NCBI GenBank assembly: GCA_024226935.1 | Contig: JAAELK010000505.1 | Coordinates: 1-64,000, forward strand | DNA: 64,000 bases | Reading direction: 5' to 3' | DNA from: Desulfobacteraceae bacterium | GTDB taxonomy: Bacteria > Desulfobacterota > Desulfobacteria > Desulfobacterales > Desulfobacteraceae | Shown: piece after piece, positions 51,242 to 57,804 of the stretch | Position numbering within the stretch: position 1 is the first letter of the stretch | Layout: each line of letters starts with the position of its first letter | Notes under the pieces: model-generated | The model's input: only the letters and a program-made list of their open reading frames with translations | Databases searched by the model: none | What the model was told of the DNA's origin: nothing | Translations under genes and position numbers: made by a program

Positions 51242-52375
51242 CTATTTTTTCTTTAATGCCGGTGCTGTTTTTTTTGTGGGGGCAAGCTTGTTTTCTTTTT
51301 TAATTTCAGTATTTTTGTCTGCGTACATCTTTTTAAGAAGTTCTATCTCTTTGGAAAGCTGACTTACTTTTTTAATTTCAGTATTTTTGTCTGCGTACAT
51401 CTTTTTAAGAAGTTCTATCTCCTTGGAAAGCTGACTTACTTTTTTAATTTCAGTATTTTTGTCTGCGTATACCTTTTTAAGAAGTTCTATCTCTTTGGAA
51501 AGCTGACTTACTTTTTTAATTTCAGTATTTTTGTCTGCGTACATCTTTTTAAGAAGTTCTATCTCTTTGGAAAGCTGACTTATTTTTTTAATTTCAGTAT
51601 TTTTTTCATCGTGCATCTTTCTAAGAAGTTTTATCTCTTTTGAAAGTTGACTTATCTTTTTGATTTCAGCATCTTTGTCCGGGGTCATACCTTTGTGAAG
51701 TTTGATCTCTTTGGAAAGATTTGCCAACTCTTTTTTTGTTTTATACAGATCTTTATAGACTTCATCCATTTCCTTGGCAGTGGCTATGGGCAGCCTGTCC
51801 AAGATAAGGGTGAGCACTTCGTCCCTTGCTTCCCTGGAACAAACCAGTGAATCAAGGACTTTTTTTAAGGATGTGGTGTATTCCCTTGATTTGAGCACCT
51901 CATTAAAGTGTTTCTCAAGTTGGGCAATCCAGATATCGTAATTGTCTTTTGAATTTGAATTTACCCCTTCCTTAAGTACTTTTTTTTGGATAAACAACCC
52001 TGCTTTTTCAAAGGGGATATAAAAAAGACCAAGAAGTTCCGATAGATGGGATTGAAATTGAATATTTTTATCAATTAAAGAGTTTGCTTTTTCTGTATGA
52101 AATTTAAAAAGACCCAGTTGGGGAATATTCAAAAATTTATGCAAATGTTTTATATTGTGCTCACGGAAGGAGTTGAATATATTTTTGTTAAAACCTGATG
52201 ATTTTTCATGGGCCTGGGACAAATTATCTGACATCATATTTTGAAAACTAAACATGTCTTGGATGGGAAATGCACCTGCCTGCCCGGTCATTTCAAGAAA
52301 GGGTTTCATCGTCAAATCAACCCAGGAAAAAAGGTTGTTTTTTTCATCTGTTTTTTGTTTTGCATCTTGGGTCAT
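51242..52375 (-). CDS. phaE: Class III PHA synthase, PhaE subunit, with extended repeat domain
   Basis: Start set at MTQDAKQKTDEKNN (377 residues) after AGGAGAG. Residues 1-210 are the PhaE domain (LFSWVDLTMKPFLEM, WIAQLEKHFNEVLKSREYT). Residues 215-359 consist of six tandem 24-residue units of the form KKVSQLSKEIELLKKMYAD plus KNTEI, predicted as a long coiled coil. The end (KLAPTKKTAPALKKK) is Lys/Ala/Pro-rich like histone-H1-type tails of granule-nucleoid linkers such as PhaM and PhaF. PhaE is needed for PhaC activity. The repeats could enlarge the granule surface scaffold. Known PhaE proteins vary in length at this end. Confidence 0.88.
   Translation of the reverse strand: MTQDAKQKTDEKNNLFSWVDLTMKPFLEMTGQAGAFPIQDMFSFQNMMSDNLSQAHEKSSGFNKNIFNSFREHNIKHLHKFLNIPQLGLFKFHTEKANSLIDKNIQFQSHLSELLGLFYIPFEKAGLFIQKKVLKEGVNSNSKDNYDIWIAQLEKHFNEVLKSREYTTSLKKVLDSLVCSREARDEVLTLILDRLPIATAKEMDEVYKDLYKTKKELANLSKEIKLHKGMTPDKDAEIKKISQLSKEIKLLRKMHDEKNTEIKKISQLSKEIELLKKMYADKNTEIKKVSQLSKEIELLKKVYADKNTEIKKVSQLSKEIELLKKMYADKNTEIKKVSQLSKEIELLKKMYADKNTEIKKENKLAPTKKTAPALKKK
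51301..51732. repeat. Six 72-bp tandem repeats inside phaE
   Basis: The period is exactly 72 bases (the shared TAATTTCAG start recurs at 51301, 51373, 51445, 51517, 51589, and as TGATTTCAG at 51661). The first four units from the left are nearly identical; the two rightmost (N-terminal in the protein) are progressively diverged. This points to recent expansion from one side by slippage or unequal exchange. Confidence 0.95.
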
Positions 52376-52717
52376 AATTTCTCTCCTTTTTTTGATTTGT
52401 GAATTTGGCAATCTGCATATGATGCATGGTAATGCGCAATAAATAAAACAAGGAAAACATACTATTGAAAAGATCAAAAGAAAATCAGCCGACATATATA
52501 AAAATCAAACAAATCCAATCTGAAGATAAAAGAGCAGATTGAAATAAAAACTAAAAAAAATCATAAGAATGGGGTCGACGTTTATAATTTATCTTGTCGA
52601 GGAAATAAAGAATATATAACTTGAGAAATATTTTCCTGGACCTGACCCCAAAATCATCCATATCGAAAATAGAAATAATTTTATTACAAGGTTTCTATCA
52701 TGGTATTAATTAATAAG
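52376..52717. other. Intergenic stretch upstream of phaE
   Basis: About 340 bases between phaE and the second synthase-like gene, both minus strand. It contains the GGGGTC...GACCCC-bounded element at 52571-52649, listed separately, and AT-rich sequence that may hold the phaE promoter. No gene is seen. Confidence 0.4.
52571..52649. repeat. Possible REP-like element bounded by GGGGTC/GACCCC
   Basis: GGGGTCGACG (52571) and CCTGACCCCA (to 52650) face each other as inverted ends about 80 bases apart, with an AT-rich interior. The CTGACCCC/GGGGTCAG end recalls short palindromic repeats associated with RAYT transposases in Deltaproteobacteria. A related GGGGTCAGG occurs at about 57690. No transposase is nearby. 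Confidence 0.35.
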
Positions 52718-54283
52718 CTATAATTTTTTTTTATTTATTTGATCATTGAGATCAAGGTGAAATTTGACCGGTCCTCGGCAATTATTATTTGGGAATGTTT
52801 TATCCAATGCATATTCCGAATCCGGATGGGAAAAGGATGTGGCAATTGCCAAATGTCCTTTGGGAAAAGGAGTCACCTCAATATCAAGGAAATCCATTGG
52901 TGCTAATGCTGCTTCTTTTTCGACCAATTGGTCGTCTTCGCCATAACAGACCAACCAGGGAATTTTTTTTTCTTTTATTTTTTTAAAATTTAATTTTTTG
53001 CCAAATAATTTTACCGGTAAAGTTCCGTCATCCTTGACCGGAATAGTATAGGAGTCAAAGCTCATCTTCGCGACAGACAATGGGATGTCAGTGCGCTCAT
53101 ATTTGAGCCAATAATTTAATGCCGCAGCGGTTTTACTGATTTTAACAGGTTTATTTTTTTTAGGAGTCACCATAAAAAGATCCCGGATCAAATAAACCAT
53201 GGGTCCCTCTTCTTCAATACTTTTCAAGCGATACACCCATCCCATTAAATTTCCATCTGCTATCTTGTTTCCGTTGGGAAGCATTTTAGTACCATAGACA
53301 AGGTTGTTAAATCTGGTTGGCAAAGAGTTTAAAAAACCATGAAGTCTTTTGCTTCTTGTGCCATCCATCGGTGATACACAGGTTATAAGGCCATCTACTA
53401 ACCCGTCAAGCTTATCAGATAAAATATTGCATACTGCTGAAAATCCACCCTGGCAATATCCGTTTAATGTGATCATCTTTCCATGTTTGAGTTTTATTTT
53501 TTCACAAAAAAACCGGGTATCAAGGGCATCGTCTTCCATGGTTAGAACCTGAAATGCCGGGGTCGTATGAATGTCTTTATTGATACGTATATAGGTTGGA
53601 ATACCCATGTTTGCAAAAAAATGAGCATAACTTTTATTTTCCCTGGGAAGGAAGGCAAGGACATTAGGTCCAAGAACGTAGGGAGGAAGCATGAGCACTG
53701 GTTTGCAGCTGTTATCAATTTTGATTTTCTTATCTGTCGGCATTATCTGATATAGAAAAAATCGATCTGTTTCTGCAATTTTAATATTTTTATTTTTTTC
53801 AAAGTGAAATCCAAACTCAGGTTCTATATCCAAAATAGCTTGGGGATAAAGCGATGCTAAAACATGTAACATCTCTGATTGACGCTTGAGAAATTCATCG
53901 TAGGATTCGTCACCGGGATCAAATATTTTTTTATACAGGGATTGAAAGCCTGTAATTAATTCTTTTTCGTTATATTCATTAAGGGCGTTCATGCTTCCCG
54001 AGGCCATTTTTGAATAAAGATCAAGATTGAATTTTAAAAGCTCCATATACGAATTGTAGCTGTCCAAGGGAGGTTCGTTTATAATCCTTTCTATTTCAAT
54101 ATCTCTGAAATATTCAGTGGAAACTAAAAATGGGAAAATAAAATCGGTATTATATTGTGAGATGGAGGTAAATAAATTTGCAACTGCATTTGACTGGTTT
54201 ACAGAAAACTTCATATGTGACATCAGATAGTTTATCTGTTCTTTAAAAGCAAAAAGTTTTATTCCTGAATTCCATTGATTCAT
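52718..54283 (-). CDS. Second PHA synthase-like alpha/beta hydrolase
   Basis: A 521-residue protein with the PHA-synthase-type nucleophile elbow LNGYCQGGFSAV (C277), acid D450/D451 in CYGEDDQLV and H477 in FPKGHLAIATS. It is longer than class III PhaC and unlike class I/II PhaC at both ends: the N-terminal 190 residues are helical. It lies in the PHA cluster between phaE and the phasin-like gene. It may be a divergent synthase, a depolymerase using Cys, or an accessory granule protein. I do not know a characterised relative. Confidence 0.75.
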   Translation of the reverse strand: MNQWNSGIKLFAFKEQINYLMSHMKFSVNQSNAVANLFTSISQYNTDFIFPFLVSTEYFRDIEIERIINEPPLDSYNSYMELLKFNLDLYSKMASGSMNALNEYNEKELITGFQSLYKKIFDPGDESYDEFLKRQSEMLHVLASLYPQAILDIEPEFGFHFEKNKNIKIAETDRFFLYQIMPTDKKIKIDNSCKPVLMLPPYVLGPNVLAFLPRENKSYAHFFANMGIPTYIRINKDIHTTPAFQVLTMEDDALDTRFFCEKIKLKHGKMITLNGYCQGGFSAVCNILSDKLDGLVDGLITCVSPMDGTRSKRLHGFLNSLPTRFNNLVYGTKMLPNGNKIADGNLMGWVYRLKSIEEEGPMVYLIRDLFMVTPKKNKPVKISKTAAALNYWLKYERTDIPLSVAKMSFDSYTIPVKDDGTLPVKLFGKKLNFKKIKEKKIPWLVCYGEDDQLVEKEAALAPMDFLDIEVTPFPKGHLAIATSFSHPDSEYALDKTFPNNNCRGPVKFHLDLNDQINKKKL

Positions 54284-54309
54284 TTTAATTTCTCCTGCCA
54301 GAACAACTA

Positions 54310-54342
54310 AAAATGCCGGGGGATAATTCCCACCGGCATTTT
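54310..54342 (-). terminator. Intrinsic terminator after the phasin-like gene
   Basis: AAAATGCCGG (54310-54319) and CCGGCATTTT (54333-54342), perfect 10-bp stem, extended inside by GGG/CCC. In the minus-strand sense it ends in TTTT and lies 15 bases past the phasin-like stop. It also precedes the second synthase-like gene, so read-through would allow weaker expression of that gene. Confidence 0.75.
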
Positions 54343-54356
54343 AAAATTTAATTAAT

Positions 54357-54650
54357 TTAACTGTGTTTTCCCTTTGGGGTCGGTTTTGTTCCATCTTTTC
54401 CAACAAGACCTTGGAGCATTTCAAAATTAGCATCAACAGCTTCTTTTAAATTTTGTCTGTTGGTCTTATATGTTTCTGTCCAGTCGGACATAATTTTTTT
54501 TTGGTCCTTGGGGATTAACTGGTTTTGTTCCAGGGAGGCACTTAAAAGTTTTTCCCCTTGCTCTTGAAGGCCTACGACTGCATCAAAAGTATTGGTAAAA
54601 GCAGTTTTCTGAAAATTGATCATTTGTCCAAAGATTTTCTGGTGTTCCAT
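54357..54650 (-). CDS. Phasin-like granule protein
   Basis: Start set at MEHQKIFGQM (97 residues), after AAAGGAGAAG. It is all helical, without Cys, amphipathic, with FQKTAFTNTFDAVVGLQEQG and VDANFEMLQGL typical of phasin_2/PhaP-like proteins that coat PHA granules. The end is basic (KPTPKGKHS). It is divergent from phaR, as phaP often is, with a promoter that carries a TGC-rich motif. Family membership rests on these general features and on context. Confidence 0.75.
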   Translation of the reverse strand: MEHQKIFGQMINFQKTAFTNTFDAVVGLQEQGEKLLSASLEQNQLIPKDQKKIMSDWTETYKTNRQNLKEAVDANFEMLQGLVGKDGTKPTPKGKHS

Positions 54651-54713
54651 GATTCTTCTCCTTTCGATTTTAAAGAAATAGGTGGGGGAATCCCACACTG
54701 TATTACGCCGCTA

Positions 54714-54765
54714 AGAATAAACATGGGAAAAATATTTGTCAACAAAAAAATGTTGCACTGCACAA
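54714..54765 (-). promoter_or_regulatory. Phasin promoter and putative PhaR site
   Basis: Minus strand: -35 TTGACA (54742-54737), 17-base spacer, -10 TATTCT (54719-54714). Upstream lies TTGCACTGCACAA (54753-54765). A related TGCTGCACT (54816-54824) sits between the -35 (TTGACA, 54803-54808) and -10 (TATAAC, 54824-54829) of the divergent phaR promoter. TGC-rich repeats of this kind are bound by PhaR in other bacteria. Confidence 0.55.
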
Positions 54766-54860
54766 ATAAAAAAAATGTTTGATATAGGTAATACTCAATA
54801 TGTTGACATTTAAGATGCTGCACTATAACATATATTTAATTCAAATCTTAAAAGGAAAAT

Positions 54861-55313
54861 ATACCCATTAAAAGATATATTAAAAAATATCCCAACCGAC
54901 GGTTATACGATACGAAAAAAAGCACTTATATTTCGTTGATGGATCTGGCAGATCTCATAAGAAGCGGGGAGAAGGTAGAGGTGTTGGATATTAAAACAGG
55001 TGCGGACGTGACCTCCTTTGTTTTAACCCAGATTTTGATGAATAAGGCCAAAGATGCCAATGCTCTTTTGCCTGTTTCGTTACTTCATATAATTATACAA
55101 TTTGGAGAGAATGATCTCCATGATTTTTTTGAAAACTATCTTGAAAAGAGCATAGAAAATTATCTGTTATTCAGGAAAAAAATGGATGAGCAATTAACTA
55201 CTTATATGGAAATGGGAACAGAATTTTCAAATCTGACGGAAAAAATATTCAAGAGTTTTGATCTTTCCAATTCGACATCAGATGTTTCGGGACAAAAGGA
55301 TGGGGGTACTTAA
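54861..55313 (+). CDS. phaR: PHA accumulation regulator PhaR with non-standard start codon
   Basis: The PHB/PHA DNA-binding domain reads from KRYIKKYPNRRLYDTKKS to YISLMDLADLIRSG, with the remainder a helical PHB_acc domain (about 150 residues in all). The domain starts upstream of the first in-frame TTG/ATG (54936/54939). The only candidates between the stop at 54849 and the domain are ATA at 54861 and ATT at 54867, behind AAAAGGAAA. ATT initiation is known for infC. A point mutation in ATG is the alternative. PhaR binds PHA and its own and phasin promoters as a repressor. It is divergent from the phasin-like gene. Confidence 0.85.
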   Translation: MPIKRYIKKYPNRRLYDTKKSTYISLMDLADLIRSGEKVEVLDIKTGADVTSFVLTQILMNKAKDANALLPVSLLHIIIQFGENDLHDFFENYLEKSIENYLLFRKKMDEQLTTYMEMGTEFSNLTEKIFKSFDLSNSTSDVSGQKDGGT

Positions 55314-55354
55314 ATTGTAATTTCACCCAATATCAGGATTACACGGGGGAAAAG

Positions 55355-57571
55355 ATGATGGAGCAACAGCAATCTATTGCAGAGCTTTTCGGGGTCGGCA
55401 TTTTCAATAATGCCTGGGAATACCTTGATGACGTATGGCAGCGATCAATCTTGTTCATGGATATCTTAAGAAAGCGGGGAAACATTTATCATGAACAGAT
55501 TGCCAGGAATAATCCGCCGGTTCTTACCTTTGATTACAAAATTGTCATGGACGGAAGGGAATTTGACATACCTGTTAACTTTGCCCTGGTCAAGATTATA
55601 GATCGCAGGAAACAGGCGGTATTTAAAAAACAGGACAACGAAAATCGTAAAGTTGTTCAGGTGGAAGAACTGACCCGGGTGAGCAAATCAAAGCGCCGCC
55701 CCATTGTGATCATCGATCCAAGGGCTGGTCACGGTCCTGGGATTGGTGGTTCTAAAAGGGATTCTGAGATCGGTGTCGCACTGACTTTGGGTCATCCCGT
55801 TTATTTTTTCCTTTTCTTTCCCGATCCTGAACCCGGCCAGACCATGGCCGATGTTCAGCGCTGTCAGATTCGGTTCATCCAGGAAATAAACCGCCTTCAT
55901 CCGGATGCAGATAAACCGGCTCTCATTGGTAATTGTCAGGGTGGCTGGGCATCGGCCCTGATTGGAGCCGATCGGCCGGATATCATAGGTCCCCTTGTGT
56001 TTAACGGTTCTCCCCTTTCCTATTGGGCCGGCGTTGAAGGTGAAAACCCCATGCGTTATAAGGGGGGGCTTGTCGGAGGAACCTGGATGGCTTCTCTCTG
56101 GAGTGATCTGGGTGGTGGAAAATTTGACGGGGCAAATCTTGTGTCTGGGTTTGAAGACTTAAATCCTGCAAATACTTTATGGACTAAACAATATAACCTT
56201 TATTCCAAGGTGGATACCGAGGAGAAACGCTACCTTGAATTTGAGCGATGGTGGAATGGTTACTATTATATGACCAAAGAGGAGATCCGTTTTATAGTGG
56301 GTAACCTCTTTGTGGGTAACCGACTTGAACAAGGTTTGCTGGAACTGGATTCAGAGACGATAATCGACTTGAAAAATATTGAGGACCCAGTTCTTTTGTT
56401 TGCCTCCAGCGGTGACAATATTACACCTCCTCAACAGGCTTTTAATTGGATCTTTAAGGTGTGGGGGTCAGTGGAGGAGCTTAAACGTAAAAATCAGGTT
56501 GTGGTATATCTTCTCCACGATACAATAGGCCATCTTGGAATCTTTGTATCGAGTAAAGTTTCGAAAAAAGAGCATCACGAGATCATCAGCAGTATAGACT
56601 TAATGGAGTATCTTAACCCGGGTCTTTATGAGATGGTGATTGCTGAGGCAAAAACATCCATTGAAGGAGACTACAAAGTCACATTTGAGGAACGGAAAAT
56701 GGCCGATATCCTAGCCCTGGACGATGGCCAGCTAAACGAAGAGGATTTTCGTGTGGTAGCAGCGGTGTCGGATTTTAACGATAAATGTTATCAAAGCTTT
56801 GTAAGTCCCTGGGTAAAGTTTTGTGTCACCGATTTTTTTGCCGAAGGATTGAGGCAGGTTAATCCCCTTCGCTTGGCATGCTATACTTTTTCCGATAAAA
56901 ATCCCTGGATGGTTCCATTTAAGCTTTGGGCTCCGGTGATAAAGGATAACCGCCGAGAGGTTTCCAAGGATAATTTATTTTTCCCCCTGGAAAAAAATAA
57001 CTCAAAAATTTGGATAGGAATGCTTGATGATTTTCGAGATTTCAGGGACGATCTACAGGAGTTTTGCTTTAGAAATATTTATGGTAACCCTTCTCTTTAT
57101 GATATTTTTGAAAACAGTATTGTAAAGACCATGGCTAAAGAAAAGATAATGAAGAGGAAAATAAGAGATAAGAATAAAAAGGAGAATGAACAAAAAATGC
57201 TTGATGCCATGGAAAAAGGTGGTTTTGTCAAGGGTATCTTTCGTTTGATGGCCCTTCTGATGAAAGAGGAATACTCCATTGAGCAGGAAGAACTCGAATA
57301 TATACGTAAGCTTGTTGTCAGCCATAATATAATGACCAACACAAGTGAAGTTGATATGAAAGAGAAGATGCATGAGCAGATGAGGCTTATAAATTTTGAT
57401 GAACAACGGGCTATCGATGCCATTCCTAAATTGATAAAGAGTCCTGAACAAAGGTTGGCGGCCATTCAGATGGCCAAAGCCCTGGCCGAGATAGATTTTG
57501 TTGTCACCGGTGATGCGGCTAAGATTATAAAGAAGATCGAAGTTCTGCTGGATGATAAAAAAACATTGTAA
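55355..57571 (+). CDS. DUF3141 protein, PHA synthase-like hydrolase with TerB-like end
   Basis: A 738-residue protein. Residues 50-470 are an alpha/beta-hydrolase domain with nucleophile C194 in LIGNCQGGWAS, D354 in ASSGDNITPP and H393 in DTIGHLGIFVSS, the same triad layout as PhaC. Residues 470-620 are specific to DUF3141. Residues 625-738 are helical with a TerB-like look (GGFVKGIFRLMALLM, EQRLAAIQMAKALAEID). The function of DUF3141 proteins is not established to my knowledge. Linkage to phaR (41-base gap, same strand) and the PHA genes points to polymer synthesis, mobilisation or granule remodelling. Confidence 0.85.
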   Translation: MMEQQQSIAELFGVGIFNNAWEYLDDVWQRSILFMDILRKRGNIYHEQIARNNPPVLTFDYKIVMDGREFDIPVNFALVKIIDRRKQAVFKKQDNENRKVVQVEELTRVSKSKRRPIVIIDPRAGHGPGIGGSKRDSEIGVALTLGHPVYFFLFFPDPEPGQTMADVQRCQIRFIQEINRLHPDADKPALIGNCQGGWASALIGADRPDIIGPLVFNGSPLSYWAGVEGENPMRYKGGLVGGTWMASLWSDLGGGKFDGANLVSGFEDLNPANTLWTKQYNLYSKVDTEEKRYLEFERWWNGYYYMTKEEIRFIVGNLFVGNRLEQGLLELDSETIIDLKNIEDPVLLFASSGDNITPPQQAFNWIFKVWGSVEELKRKNQVVVYLLHDTIGHLGIFVSSKVSKKEHHEIISSIDLMEYLNPGLYEMVIAEAKTSIEGDYKVTFEERKMADILALDDGQLNEEDFRVVAAVSDFNDKCYQSFVSPWVKFCVTDFFAEGLRQVNPLRLACYTFSDKNPWMVPFKLWAPVIKDNRREVSKDNLFFPLEKNNSKIWIGMLDDFRDFRDDLQEFCFRNIYGNPSLYDIFENSIVKTMAKEKIMKRKIRDKNKKENEQKMLDAMEKGGFVKGIFRLMALLMKEEYSIEQEELEYIRKLVVSHNIMTNTSEVDMKEKMHEQMRLINFDEQRAIDAIPKLIKSPEQRLAAIQMAKALAEIDFVVTGDAAKIIKKIEVLLDDKKTL

Positions 57572-57680
57572 TAATTGTATGTCCTTTACTCATAATACAA
57601 TAAATTATCTTTTTTGTTGAAGATTTTTTCTTGTATTTCCTTTTGTTCCCCTGTCTGTGGATTTGTGATGTTTAAAGAAC

Positions 57681-57724
57681 TTGACACCGGGGTCAGGGTG
57701 CTGGTATAAGCTTGTATATACAAG
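57681..57724 (+). promoter_or_regulatory. hutU promoter with HutC-type operator
   Basis: -35 TTGACA (57681-57686), 18-base spacer, -10 TATAAG (57705-57710), immediately followed by the perfect 14-base palindrome CTTGTATATACAAG (57711-57724) over the expected transcription start. It contains TGTA-N2-TACA, the core described for the GntR-family histidine-utilisation repressor HutC. A small hairpin TCAAATG/CATTTGA (57771-57787) precedes the ribosome site. Confidence 0.75.
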
Positions 57725-57804
57725 TTGACCTGCAACCCTATCATGCTTTCATTGAGCGTTTATTTTCGTATCAAATGAATCATTTGACGATAAGGAGTAT
57801 TAAA

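Noticed and set aside
51301-51732. Regular repeats considered as a CRISPR array
   Set aside because: The units are contiguous 72-bp coding repeats without spacers, in frame within phaE.
57053-57465. Minus-strand frames opposite the C-terminal part of the DUF3141 gene
   Set aside because: Two overlapping antisense frames with no start signals; the plus-strand protein is continuous and family-like.
57712-57804. 31-residue N-terminal extension of HutU
   Set aside because: It begins inside the palindromic operator; the ATG at 57805 has AAGGAG at the right distance.
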